Positions 1 through 10,515 of a DNA stretch of 64,000 bases are shown here, one piece after another. A model generated the notes under the pieces. That model did no database searches. It was not told the DNA's origin and saw nothing but the letters and a program-made list of their open reading frames with translations. This DNA is from Mesocentrotus franciscanus. Its lineage: Eukaryota; Echinodermata; Echinoidea; Camarodonta; Strongylocentrotidae. Location: positions 31,424,459 to 31,488,458 of the forward strand of contig CP137667.1 of assembly GCA_037976565.1 (NCBI GenBank), written 5' to 3'. Both the position numbers and the translations under genes were made by a program. The stretch's first letter is position 1, and the number at the start of each line of letters is the position of its first letter.

Positions 1-1270
1 CCGTGTTGGGACCTACACTGTTTTTGATGTATATAAACGATTTGCCTAACTCAACAAATTATTTTAATTTTAGACTTTTGCGGATGATTCTAATTTGTTT
101 CATACATTTCCACCGAGACTGAATTTGATTGATATGGATATAGTGAATATGCATCTCGATAAGTTGACCATATGGTGTAAGGTGAATAAACTTACAGTGA
201 ATCTCTTAAAGACTAATTATTTGTTAATACGAGGGAGTAGGCAATCAGTAGTAACTCAAGGTGTACTAAAAATAGCAGAGACTGAAATAGTCCGAGTTGA
301 TGTTGCATCATTTGTAGGAATTTATATAGATCAACACTTGACGTGGAAACCTCATATCGAAAGGGTTAATAAGTGTATTAGGAAAAAGGTTGGTGTTTTA
401 TATAGATTAAGACAGTTTGTGCCAAGGCGTGTTTTATTGTTACTGTACAAAACGTTAATTCAACCGCATATGACCTACGGAATTGAGGTATGGGGAAGTA
501 ATTATGAAATAAACATGAAGTGTTTATTATTAAGCCAAAAGATGGCAATAAGAGTTATAACGTTTAGTCCAATTAGGACTCATTCACAACCGATATTTAG
601 GGAGCTAAAATTATTGAATGTATATCAACTCCATAAACTATCTATATGTGTTTTTATGTATCAATTATTGAATGATAAATTGCCGCAGTCCCTAATTCAG
701 TATTGCTGTTTCATAGGGCACAAATATGAGACTAGACAAAGAGAAAGTAAGAAGTTGAGTGTGCCTAAAGTAAGGACAACGCAGGGTAAATTTTCAATGT
801 CATTCAGAGGCACATGCTTTTGGAATGATCTACCCCTATCTGTACGGGAGAAAGCATCCACGTCTTGCTTTCGTAGAACTCTAATATCACAAATGTTAAT
901 AGAATAATTGTTTTGAACTTTGGACCGAAGTTTCTTGCCTATTTGTAAATAGTATGTTATATAATTCTTTATCTTTTTATTTAGTGTAAAATACCAAAGC
1001 TTTGTATTTAATCACAGATCACATTTTAGCCTAGATGTAGAATAGTTTGTAGCTTAAGTGTGTATTCAATAGTTATTCATATTTATTCATTACGTTCTCA
1101 TTCATTGTTGTGATACTTTTGTGTGTTAGTGGTACCAGACACGATTAGCATTTAATGCTATTTTCTGGTCCCATTTATCCTTTCAATGTTAAACATTCAC
1201 ATTTGATTGTAATATTGATGTACTTTTTGTTTGGATAATAAAACTTCAAAAACTCAAACTCAAAAACTCA
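1..1270 (+). mobile_element. 3' part of a non-LTR (LINE) retrotransposon
   Basis: The window opens inside a reverse transcriptase: the first ~90 bases encode a palm segment with a LFLMYIND-like motif, and the catalytic ADD box follows after a 1-base frameshift near 75-80. The remaining ORF (95-907) carries the usual RT thumb and C-terminal region, including LTWKPHI and a YKTLIQPHMTYGIEVWG segment, and ends at 907. A ~350-bp AT-rich 3' UTR follows, ending in a repeated AAAACTCAA-like tail near 1,240-1,270. The endonuclease and most of the RT lie outside the window. The C-terminal style resembles the CR1/L2/Jockey group, but I cannot fix the clade by eye. Confidence 0.8.
95..907 (+). pseudogene. 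LINE reverse transcriptase, C-terminal fragment
   Basis: This open frame of 270 codons is the RT thumb and C-terminal domain of a non-LTR retrotransposon polyprotein. In the intact element this enzyme copies the element RNA at a nicked chromosomal target. The FADD catalytic box lies just upstream in another frame, so at least one frameshift separates it from this ORF, and the methionine at 95 is not a real start. The C-terminal half has the hydrophobic and aromatic pattern (FRGTCFWNDLP) seen at the ends of such LINE ORF2 proteins. The copy is dead in cis: it is truncated at the window edge and frameshifted. Confidence 0.75.
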
Positions 1271-1384
1271 ATATTATTAAGAATGTGTATCATTGTGCAA
1301 TACAGTGTTCAAATACATTGGTCTGAAGAATATTATTCCCATCTTTTAAATAAACTGTTGAATGAATATCGGCTATGAACTGGG

Positions 1385-2235
1385 TAAATAATGTAAATTG
1401 GAAATTATTAAGTTACTTTGCTCCAATGTACCCCAATGCATTACTTTTTAACCCATTATGACAAATTTGACAATTATTTTAGCATAAGTTTGTATTTTTC
1501 ACAATTCAATATTCATACTTTCTATTGGAGCTCTTGGTGCATTTACAGGGGCTTTATTTTTTATTTATTAGAAATTACAATTTGTGCAATATACAACATG
1601 TTGAGTTGAACTGTGGAAATTATTCAGTCACTTTCCTCCAATGCATTATTTTTTATTACGTTGTGACAAATTAGCCAATTATTTTAGCATAAGTTCGTAT
1701 TCTCCACAACTCAATATTCATACTTTCTATTGGAGCTCTTGGTGCATTTACAGGGGCTTTATTTTAATGTATTGGAAGTTACAATTTGTGCAATATACAA
1801 CACGTTGAGTTAAACTGAGTAAAGAATGTAAACTGTGGGAATTATTCAGTCACTTTCCTCCAATGCATTATTTTTTATTACGTTGTGACAAATTAGCCAA
1901 TTATTTTAGCATAAGTTCGTATTCTCCACAATTCAATATTCATACTTTCTATTGGAGCTCTTGGTGCATTTACAGGGGCTTTATTTTAATGTATTGGAAG
2001 TTACAATTTGTGCAATATACAACACGTTGAGTTAAACTGAGTAAAGAATGTAAACTGTGGGAATTATTCAGTCACTTTCCTCCAATGCATTATTTTTTAT
2101 TACGTTGTGACAAATTTGACGATTATTTTTGCAAAAGTTTGTGTTTGTATATATCTTAATATTCATATTCTCAATTGGAACGGTAAGAAATAACATATTT
2201 GTGCAATATACAGCACATTGAAATGAAGAATACAA
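1385..2235. repeat. Tandem repeat, ~222-bp unit, about four copies
   Basis: The marker CACTTTCCTCCAATGCATTA recurs near 1,628, 1,851 and 2,073, with a diverged first copy near 1,412, giving a period of 215-223 bp. Each unit also contains CTATTGGAGCTCTTGGTGCA. The two central units are almost identical and the outer ones more diverged, as expected from unequal exchange. Small ORFs inside are chance frames. Confidence 0.85.
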
Positions 2236-4027
2236 TCTATTTATCCCCTAAGTAGTATGAACTATACACATTTTAACTCTTTGTCTTAAAAAAAAAATAC
2301 TCACAGATTTATATTTTTAATGTTTTATTAAATACCACTCTCATAATGTATTCCGATTAAGTGCATGTGTTTGTGGAGTGCCTTGAGATGAATGATCGCA
2401 TTCGCCTGCCGAGGATCATTGTGTTTTGGTGGTCGGGGTGCGGATTGCCTGCATGGGTTGTTGCTGGGCTGGATGAACATTATAGCTTGTTCAGCCTAGC
2501 GGCTGCTGGTGTATGCGGTCCGCATTCTGGCTATTGGAGTGCAGTGTCCCTTGGCGGGCGAGTGTGAAAGCTCGTTGGCATTTCCTTTCGATTGCATTTG
2601 AGTGCATTGCGGAAGTGACCTATTCGTATCTCATATTATTATGTTAATCTTCTTTGGAAATTGTTATTGTAATTCATGTTCATTTCAGTTTTTAACTGCC
2701 AGACACGAAGATCTTAATAAAATCCATTTATCTATCCATCTATCTATCTATCTATATGCTTGTGAACTTGACACAAATAATGGTAACGTCATTCTTAAAA
2801 CTAAAGATGACAGACAAATTTTCATCCGAGTCCAAACAGAAATTAGGACTTAGGCTCATTTGGTTCTAGTTTTCGAGTGGTGAGTCGACATCCCGTGTGT
2901 GAGTGAGCTGGGACCATGCCGGTGCTCTTCTAGGCACGTCTAAGCGTCGGCCGGCACAGTGCTAGTTGAAGGCATGAATCGAGACTTACAACAAAAAAAC
3001 AAAAAATCTCTTCCCTTCAAATTAGGAACGTACGTAGGTTAACTTCAGATAGTAGATCCTATTCTTTATTTGCATCATGTAATTTATGTTAAGACACAGA
3101 GATGGTCGGAAACCACTAAAAAGTAGCATTTTTAAGACTCAAAATATGTACCCGTCTATAAGACGCACCCCCGACTTTCGAATTTTTCCGGCAAAAAAGC
3201 TCGTCTCATCAGGGGTGATAGTGACCACTAAAAAAAAAAAAATTTGTTTCTCTTTTTTTTCAACCAGAATGGAGCAATCTATTGGTTTTCTCATTCTGCA
3301 TCATTGTTTTGACAACTTCAACAGCAATTTTTATCCCACATTGATCGACTCGTTATATTTTTGTCATCTTGCTGTACTTTCACATCCGTCTCTTCAATAA
3401 CCGAGCATTATAATTTTCATTGTCATCATCTTCATTGTCATCGTCGCGTTTTGTTTGAGTCGTCATCGTCATCGAAGTAACTATTTTGTTACATGTTCAT
3501 CGCGAGCGATTTGATTTCCTCACGCATCGTCTTCAAACTGATTGTTTTGTCATAGTGGACATTGTCCATTGACCGCCTGAATATCGGCATATTCAATGAA
3601 ATCATCCATTGACTGCTTCATAATCATCATCCCCGTCATCGACAACATCGCCGTCATCATCATCAACAATAGGCGTATAAAAAAAAGATGTTGTATTGCC
3701 CTTTGCGACCGACCCAAAAATCTTAAAATTTACAGTCGGCTTTTTAATAATATATATTTTTTTTACTGTTTTTTAGAAGAAAAAATGTTTAATGAATAAA
3801 AAAATATGTGTTTTGTTTGTTTAAAGCCCCACTGCACTACTTATAGCTACTTGCGCCCTCTATTTAGCAAACAATGCCTAGTGGGTGACCGTTGGTCCCC
3901 CATGATCCCTTTTTTCTTATGTTAATTGAGAGCTGATTTGATGACATAACGTGTCAGTGACCATGCAGGGAGGTCTAATCCCTCCTGGCCAAACTAGTAC
4001 AGATAGGATTTAAACGGGATAGAAATG
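2236..4027. other. Non-coding stretch with simple repeats
   Basis: No convincing gene is visible. It holds a short (TCTA)n microsatellite near 2,728-2,757, directly after an AATAAAATCC sequence that looks like a retroposon 3' tail. A segment near 3,146-3,215 containing TATAAGACGCACCCCCGACT resembles ends of widespread hAT-type repeats. GTCATC-rich low-complexity DNA lies around 3,410-3,660. The short ORFs here have no recognisable domain. Confidence 0.5.
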
Positions 4028-4350
4028 CATAAAATTAGTTAAATCAGAACTGATTTTATTATTTACTATATAAATCTATGTATCTACCTATTATTGCTTA
4101 GTCCTCCAGACAAGCAAGTCAAGATAAAAAAAAGTCACATTCGTGCATACCCCACCCCCAGGACACCGCTATACCCTTAGACACGTACGCACTACGCACG
4201 CATGCAAACTTCCTCTCTTACGAGCAGTCCAAGACACAAACTTGGGACATGTTGCTAACAAGGAGAGGGGACGGAGGGGGGAGGGGGACATAGGTAGATA
4301 CATAGATTTATATAATAGATAATAAATCGGTTCTCATTTAACTAATTTAC
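4028..4350. repeat. Inverted repeat (~60-bp arms) at the left edge of the DIRS-like region
   Basis: The arm 4,028-4,092 is an imperfect reverse complement of 4,288-4,350; both contain ATAAATCTATGTATCTA or its complement. In addition TATGTATCTACCTATTATTG occurs twice in direct orientation (about 4,078 and 4,361). The structure could be a small inserted element or part of the terminal structure of the DIRS-like element that follows. Confidence 0.6.
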
Positions 4351-4429
4351 CACAATAAATCATATGTATCTACCTATTATTGCTTAGACCAACACAGACG
4401 AAAGCAGGGGGCATGTCCCAAACAAAAGG

Positions 4430-5374
4430 TTAGCGGGGGGCCAAACTAGACGACGCCGCCCTCAAAGTCGCCGTAGACAGCCAGAAGGCAGCCTTCATGA
4501 TATCACGACGAGCCACCCCCTGGAACAGACCCCAGGAGGTGCTGACACCTCTGGTATCATGCGCCCAATAAATGCACACCCTCTGAGAGAGCCTCGGGGC
4601 CCGCAGATTGCACCGCCTCAACTATCCATCTAGAGATAGATTCCTTCGAAGCAGGCGAGAAGGGCTCCTGCGTGATAAGAAAAAACTGATCATCCATCCG
4701 GAAACCTTTAGTCCTGTCAAGATACCACTTAAGCGCCCTAACAGGGCACCATACCTTGTCCTCCTCGATAGAAGAGAAACTAGACAAGGGACTAAGGTAG
4801 ATTTCCACCGACCCGGATGAAGTAGTCTGATTCTTAGCTATGAATGACGGCTTAGGAATAAGCCTCACTCCCCTCTTCTCCAAGCGGATGTGGCCTGGCG
4901 AAACACAGAGGGCGTGAAGGGTGCCCCTTCTCTGCCCAGAAGCAATGGCAATCAAGAACAGAGTCTTGATCGTAATACAATGCAGAGAAGCCTTGGCCAG
5001 AGGCTCAAAGGGCGGCTTAGACAAAGCAACTAGAACCTTGGGGAGACTCCAAGGGGGAGCAAGCTTCTGCTGAGGTGGCCGTTCCAGAAAAAAGGACGCA
5101 AAAGCATCCCCAGCCGAGGGGAGTTAGAAACCCCCGGACCATCCGGAAATCCCGCATGAATTGCGACAATAGCCGAACGATAACCACGTAACGTGGAAAG
5201 AGACCTGCCATTGTCAAACAAGGAAATGAGAAAATCGGCGATAACGCCTAGAGACGCTTTCCTGAGAATAACGCTAAGGTCTTCACACCACCGGTGAAAA
5301 GCCTCCAAACGAGAGTTATAAACTACCCTCGTAGAATCCCTGCGACTCTTAAGGCACAGGGAAGAGAGACTCAT
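4430..5374 (-). pseudogene. DIRS-like tyrosine recombinase, frameshifted
   Basis: Three overlapping minus-strand frames together span a tyrosine recombinase of the type carried by DIRS retrotransposons, which insert by site-specific recombination rather than with a DDE integrase. The N-terminal core-binding domain is at 5,374-5,030 (VYNSRLEAFHRWCE, then STLRGYRSAIVAIH). The catalytic domain follows at 5,024-4,557, with the first catalytic Arg in ASGQRRGTLHAL. The His-x-x-Arg box (AHDTRGVSTSW) lies in a shifted frame at 4,621-4,430. Breaks near 5,027 and 4,560-4,620 make it inactive as it stands. Upstream on the same strand lies an RNase H-like remnant, in agreement with DIRS gene order. Confidence 0.75.
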
Positions 5375-5957
5375 CCAAAGAGAAGCTCTGCACCACGAAT
5401 GGCGAGTGCTCCGACACAGCCTCCCGGGCCTTGGGAAGGCTTAAAGTAGGAGCCAGCAACTGACTAGGAGAGTGAACTGCGCACCAGTCGGCACATGCGG
5501 GACAAATAAAAGCCCTCATGCCTGATCCTCCTAGATTTCCCGAGACCTGGGGAATTGAGGAAATCAAAACCCCGACAATCTGCCAAGGGGAAGAGAGACG
5601 GTACCCAGTGTCAGAGCTTCCGGAACCCGAGCCCGAGGACAGAGCATCAGTAGTCGGTATAAGAATCGAACGAATGGTCTCTAGCGGGCCCAAGCTGATA
5701 GGAGAGGACCGAAGATCCCCAGGAGGAAACCACTCCGAAGGGAGAACCTTGCCCCCGGAGAGGATATCTGCAATCAGATAGTCCAACAGGGAATATGCAT
5801 GTAAACAAAATCCCCGGGACGAAGCCTTTAGCGATAAGGACCGTGCGAGCCAGCAAGGGATCGTCAGAATTGACAGGGCAATGTAAAAATGCCGATGTCG
5901 ATTCCAAACCATGATATGCGGAAGCACATTCAAGTGTTTTCCGGTCCCAGAGACCAA
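5349..5957 (-). pseudogene. Degraded RNase H / linker region of the DIRS-like element
   Basis: This minus-strand frame precedes the recombinase, as in DIRS elements (RT-RNase H, then YR). The recognisable part is a segment reading ADILSGGKVLPSEWFPPG, similar to the end of DIRS RNase H domains. The following Pro/Leu-rich stretch (SLPKAREAVSEHSPFVVQSF) looks like the linker to the recombinase. Catalytic acidic residues cannot be placed confidently, and no RT palm motif was found between here and 7.1 kb, so the RT seems deleted or too decayed to see. Confidence 0.5.
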
Positions 5958-6357
5958 CCTGCCTTGCCGATGAGCGCCCTACCCGAGGGGGAGGTATCTG
6001 TCATGAGCGAGAGAGCACGGCAGAGAAGAGCAGGGCGGCTCGCGCCCAGGCCACAAGCGAGCTGCTTGCTCGAGGCACGAGAGGAGGAATAATCCCTCAC
6101 GGAACGGACATCCGAACCGAGATAGGATCAATGCTCCAAGGAAAGCTCCGAAAAAACTCAGTTGATCAGAAAGCTTACATACTACATGGAATGAAGAGGA
6201 AGCTGCCGCTGAATCTGTAATGGGGACTCTGACCTCACAATAGCCAGTGGACCCAAAAGCGAAGGTCGGAGGCCGCTTTCCTAAGGGAAGGCGGCCAGCG
6301 GGGCAAGTGCTGGACAGCAGATCGGCAATTGGACTAGGAAGTCTTAGCCGACTGTCT

Positions 6358-7872
6358 TCAGCAGAAAACTCTAGTTCGTCTGAACTCCTTAAGAGACTGA
6401 CAAGCGCGCCGAGATGAGTGTAGAGGCGTAGACCAAGCCCCGCACTCCGACAACGCTAAATACGGCCTAACCAGGCTGGTGATCGCTCCACCGGTAGCAG
6501 GAAACCCGCCAGGGAGCTCATTGTTCACAAAACAAAGCGACGGACACCGATAACCCTCAAGATTAGCTGGGGGAAATGTGTCCGAGAGATATTTCCTAAA
6601 GGAAGCCTGCACATCAGCCCCTAGGGACTGGTCAGCAGCAGGGATTAGCTCCACTGAGAACCAAACACAGAAGCCGAAGTTAACTGCGAGACAGGGTTCC
6701 AGACAGGCTCACAGCTTGGGGAAAAAAACCAAACCCCGACAGGGGAATGGAGAGACCAATCCAGCTACCGGCTCCTCCCACGGAGGAGTAGCAAGGGTAG
6801 TGGGAGGTGGGAGCCTAGCCACCATCAACAGGCAAAAGGAACGGAAGAAAGGCTAACCACAGCACAGAGCTTCTCAGAAGCAGAGCTTGGCAAGCCAGGT
6901 CCCGAAACGAAAACGGGAACCAGAAACACCAGACAAGTGTAACTGAGTCCAGTCAAGACACACCTGGGGCAGGGGCAACGCCCCCACCAGCCCCCTGGGT
7001 GGCCGATGGACTTGAATCAGAATGCAAAATGCTTCTTACCCTCCGCCGAAGCGTCGGGTGACGAAGCCTGCTTAAAGGCCTTGCTAAAGCTGGTAGGTTT
7101 AGCTACAGGCTCAGCAAGGTCATCACCACCACGCTACACCGCACCTTAGGCTGAAAAGCATGGTGCGATAAGCCGTGTGACCAGGGCCTCTCTGCTGCGG
7201 AGGCAACTCAACTGAGAGCCCGAGGCAGATCCGCAGATAACTGCGAGACAGAGTCCCAGTCAGACTGACGGACTGGGGGCACCAACCCCCATAGATGGGG
7301 TAAGGTACCAATAGTAGCTGCCCCTGGAGGAGCACTAATAGCAGCAGGAGCTGGAGGCTTAACCCCCAACAAAGGGCCGACGGCACAGGGTGGAAAGCCA
7401 ACAGCAGCACCAGGCAACCCGGGCCTAAAAGGTCTAATGGATGCCAGAGAAGCAACACCCAAGAATCAAATATCGAATCCGAATCTGAGTCAGGTGTGAC
7501 CGGGGCCAGCTCAATGCTGGCCGAAGCACGAGTAAGGGTAGGAGCTAAGCCTTCGCCCAAAACCGGGGCGCCTGACGGGTCTACTGATAACCCTAGTTGC
7601 CTGACTATTAGCTCCCATAGACATGATGACGATTTTGACGCCAAAGCAGACACACTCGAGAATTTGAAGACTACATCTGAATCCGAGTACGGAGTAACCG
7701 GGTCCGGCTCAATGCCAGCCAGGGCACGGGTAGAGATGGGCGCCAAGCCACCGCCCCCCACGGGGTGATACATTTGACGCCAAACATTGGCCGACAGATT
7801 ACTTCTTCGCCTCCTCAGCTCCTGACCAAGCCAGGGCACGAGCGCTGCCGTTACCGAACAGTCTAGCTTCAT
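6358..7872 (-). pseudogene. Possible Gag-like remnants of the DIRS-like element
   Basis: Several minus-strand frames (6,654-6,358; 7,462-7,208; 7,872-7,123) encode Pro/Ala/Ser-rich, low-complexity peptides. One contains an internal duplication around a VTPxSDSD motif (near 7,480 and 7,690). Their position upstream of the RNase H/YR remnants on the same strand is where a DIRS Gag would lie. I recognise no diagnostic motif. Frames on the opposite strand are about as long, so this is a weak call from position and composition only. Confidence 0.3.
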
Positions 7873-8660
7873 GGCCAGTGAGACTGGGGCCGTATCGCCT
7901 CACCGCTTCACAGGAAGCCTTAGCCCATCTTGTTGGGCTTGGAACTGTGCGACCGATTGATGCTAAGGTGGAGGGCATCCTGAACTTTCCTGTTCCTGAA
8001 AACAAGCGGGCTCTGCGATGCTTTCTCGGGATGTCTGGTTTCTACAGAAAATTCTGCGAGAACTTTGCAGATGTTGCAGAACCCCTCACGAATCTGCTGA
8101 GGAAGAATGTGCCATACTCGTGGACTTCAAGCTGTCAAGTCGCGTTCGACCGATTGAAGTCTTCACTTGCTAGCTCACCAGTTCTAGCAGCGCCAGACTT
8201 CAACAGGCCTTTTCTACTTGAGGTAGCTTCCAGTGACGTGGGGGCTGGAAGCGTCTTGATCCAAGCGGATGAGGCTGGGTTGGAGCGCCCGGTTTGTTAT
8301 ATGTCGAAGAAGTTCAACAAGCATCAAGCAAGATATTCGACAATAGAGAAGGCAACCCTGGCCCTTATCCTATCTCTCCAGTACTTTGACATTTATGTTA
8401 CAACTAACAAGTACTCAGTGACAGTAAGAACTGACCACAACCCTCTCATCTTTCTTACTAAGATGAGAAACAAAAACAGCAGACTAATGAGGTGGTCTCT
8501 CATGCTTCAGGAGTATGATTTGAAGATTGAACACATTCGTGGAAATGACAATATCATTGCGGATACAATATCATTGCGGATACATTGTCCCGTGGATAGA
8601 TTGCTATTTGCAATGTTAAGAAGTAATTATTGTATTTGTATATGTATATGCAAAATGTGA
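7872..8660 (+). pseudogene. Ty3/Gypsy pol fragment: end of RT plus RNase H
   Basis: The ORF reads into the RT connection region of a Ty3/Gypsy retrotransposon (FPVPENKRALRCFLGMSGFY) and then the RNase H domain (FLLEVASSDVGAGSVL; YSTIEKATLALI; VRTDHNPLIFL). It ends in the usual HIRGND-NIIADT segment. The protease and RT palm are missing upstream, and the integrase is missing downstream. A 17-bp tandem duplication at about 8,548-8,581 shifts the frame at the end of RNase H, so the last ~30 codons are not native. The fragment directly abuts the DIRS-like remnants, so two dead retroelements are joined near 7.87-7.9 kb. Confidence 0.85.
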
Positions 8661-9130
8661 AAGTTGTACAATGTACTGTTTGCAGATTGTGTTTTGATCT
8701 GCAGGTATATCCAGTTTATTTTAAAGTCATACATTTTGTCCAGTCAACAGAGGTTAACATATATATGCAAGACTCTTTAAGTAATAGTTAATACATTGTA
8801 ATGTATTCCACTTCATCAAATGCATTTTGGTCAGATTAGAGTTGGTACAGGAAACTAAAACTACTACAATACAAGTGATACTATTTTCAAGAGAAAATGA
8901 CAATACTGGTACTACATTTGTAACTTCTCATTGATGGGGGCTTGTTAAAATTGTACAGTTGAGATTGATACACAGAAACTGGCGTAGTGTTATTGGTGAA
9001 AAGAACATAATTATACATTGTTTTGAATACTGCTTGTGAAAAAAATTACAAGAGGAAAAGAAAATACATAATAGGTGTACTATTTGATATCTGAATTCTT
9101 TTTGAGAGGAAAAGCTCTATACCAAAAGTC
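8661..9130. other. Intergenic, no feature seen
   Basis: AT-rich sequence without a credible coding frame, tRNA or clear repeat. It may be the 3' flank of the Gypsy fragment. No LTR pair could be identified. Confidence 0.5.
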
Positions 9131-9139
9131 ATGCTGATG

Positions 9140-9700
9140 AGTGTACTGTATGACCTTTGACCTACATACTCGGAAATTAAACTTAGGCTGTGATTTGATA
9201 CCATGTACCTTCATGTCAAATTTCATTAAAATCCGTCAAACATTACTAAAGTTGTCGATCGGAAACCAGATTCGCATATTTAATGAGCTATGACCTTCGA
9301 CCTACATACTCCGAAAATTAAACTTAGGCTGTGTTTTGGTTTCATGTACCTTCATATCAATTTCATTAAAATCCGTCAAACATTACTAAAGTTATCGAAC
9401 GGAAACCAGATTGGCATATTTAATGAGCTATGACCTTTGACCTTTGACCTTTGACCTACATACTCCGAAATCGAACTTAGCCTGTATTTTGATACCATGA
9501 ACCTTCATATCAAACTTCATTAAAATCCGTCAAACATTACTAAAGTTATCGATCGGAAACCAGATTGGCATATTTAATGAGCTATGACCTTTGACCTTTG
9601 ACCTACATACTCTGAACTCGAACTTAGCCTGTATTTTGATACCATGTACCTTCATATCAAACTTCATCAAAATCCGTCAAACATTACTGAAGTTATTGAC
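9140..9700. repeat. Tandem repeat, ~142-155-bp unit, four copies
   Basis: Units begin with TGACCTTTGACCTACATACT at about 9,149, 9,291, 9,431 and 9,586, and share ATCCGTCAAACATTACTAAA. Two of the units also expand the 7-mer TTTGACC at their start. The array ends in a GGACGGACGCACGG-rich segment (9,705-9,770). Confidence 0.85.
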
Positions 9701-9818
9701 CAAATTTGTTACGGACGGACGCACGGAATTTTGTTACGGACGCACGCACGCAAGGAAGGACGGACAGCGGTGTTTCTATATCCCCTCCGACTTCGTCGGC
9801 GAGGAGATAATTATTAGT

Positions 9819-9969
9819 AAGCAAATAATTACCGTTTGTGAAGGTGATGGGACAAACTATCACTTCCGAGGCGATCTGGATGTAGCTATCAAAAGATAGC
9901 GTATACATTCAGATCGCCGAGGAAGTGATAGTTTGCCATCGCCTGAAACCAAAAGGTGATTATTTGCTT
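9819..9969. repeat. Fold-back inverted repeat, ~72-bp arms
   Basis: The arm 9,819-9,890 is an imperfect reverse complement of 9,896-9,969, with only ~5 bases between them. Both arms contain AAACTATCACTTCC and GGCGATCT. It resembles a MITE-type or fold-back element core. Confidence 0.8.
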
Positions 9970-10167
9970 TATATTCCACATCGGAAACATTTCACTTCTT
10001 CCTTCATTTTAGAGCAACAAGTCATCAATTGACAGCTAGCTAGCAAGTGACGGTGTACGATCGCGATACGTACAGTGTATGCAGTATGGTGGCGTGATCA
10101 TAGCTCGTGCGTGACCAAAGTTCGCGTACTAACACTAAAAGCGCTTAAAGAGGAGAGCAATACGCAT

Positions 10168-10217
10168 AAGTGCGTTGCACCCGTAGATAGTCGACTATCT
10201 ACCGGTGCAACGCACTT
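10168..10217. repeat. 50-bp near-perfect palindrome
   Basis: AAGTGCGTTGCACC at the left matches CGGTGCAACGCACTT at the right, and the centre GATAGTCGACTATC is fully self-complementary. Only one mismatched pair is visible. A second small palindrome, GATAGTAGTACTATC, follows at ~10,223. It probably belongs to the same fold-back region as 9,819-9,969. Confidence 0.85.
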
Positions 10218-10354
10218 TCACTGAAGATAGTAGTACTATCTGGACAGTGTAACAAACTTTTCTTCTGCCATCAATGATGGGCGAACTATCTTTCATCACG
10301 TGATTTCCTTTTGACCAATCGTAGAGCAAGATTCTCAGTATGTGGAATATAATA

Positions 10355-10515
10355 TTAATTAGTAGTATTAGTATAAGTATTGGTATAAGGACTAATACTA
10401 GTAGTAGTAGCAGTAGTATTAGTAAAATTAGTAGTAGTAATATTAATTAGTATTAGTATTAGTATTAGTAGTAGTAATAGTAGCAGTAATAGTAAATACA
10501 TTTAGTATTAATCTA
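10355..10515. repeat. TAGTAT / TAG trinucleotide microsatellite
   Basis: Degenerate runs of AGTATTAGTA and TAGTAGTAG fill this interval. It is a simple-sequence repeat with no coding value. Confidence 0.9.

Noticed and set aside
3146..3215. A hAT remnant with TATAAGACGCACC sequence
   Set aside because: The resemblance is to a common repeat end, but no partner end or target duplication was found.
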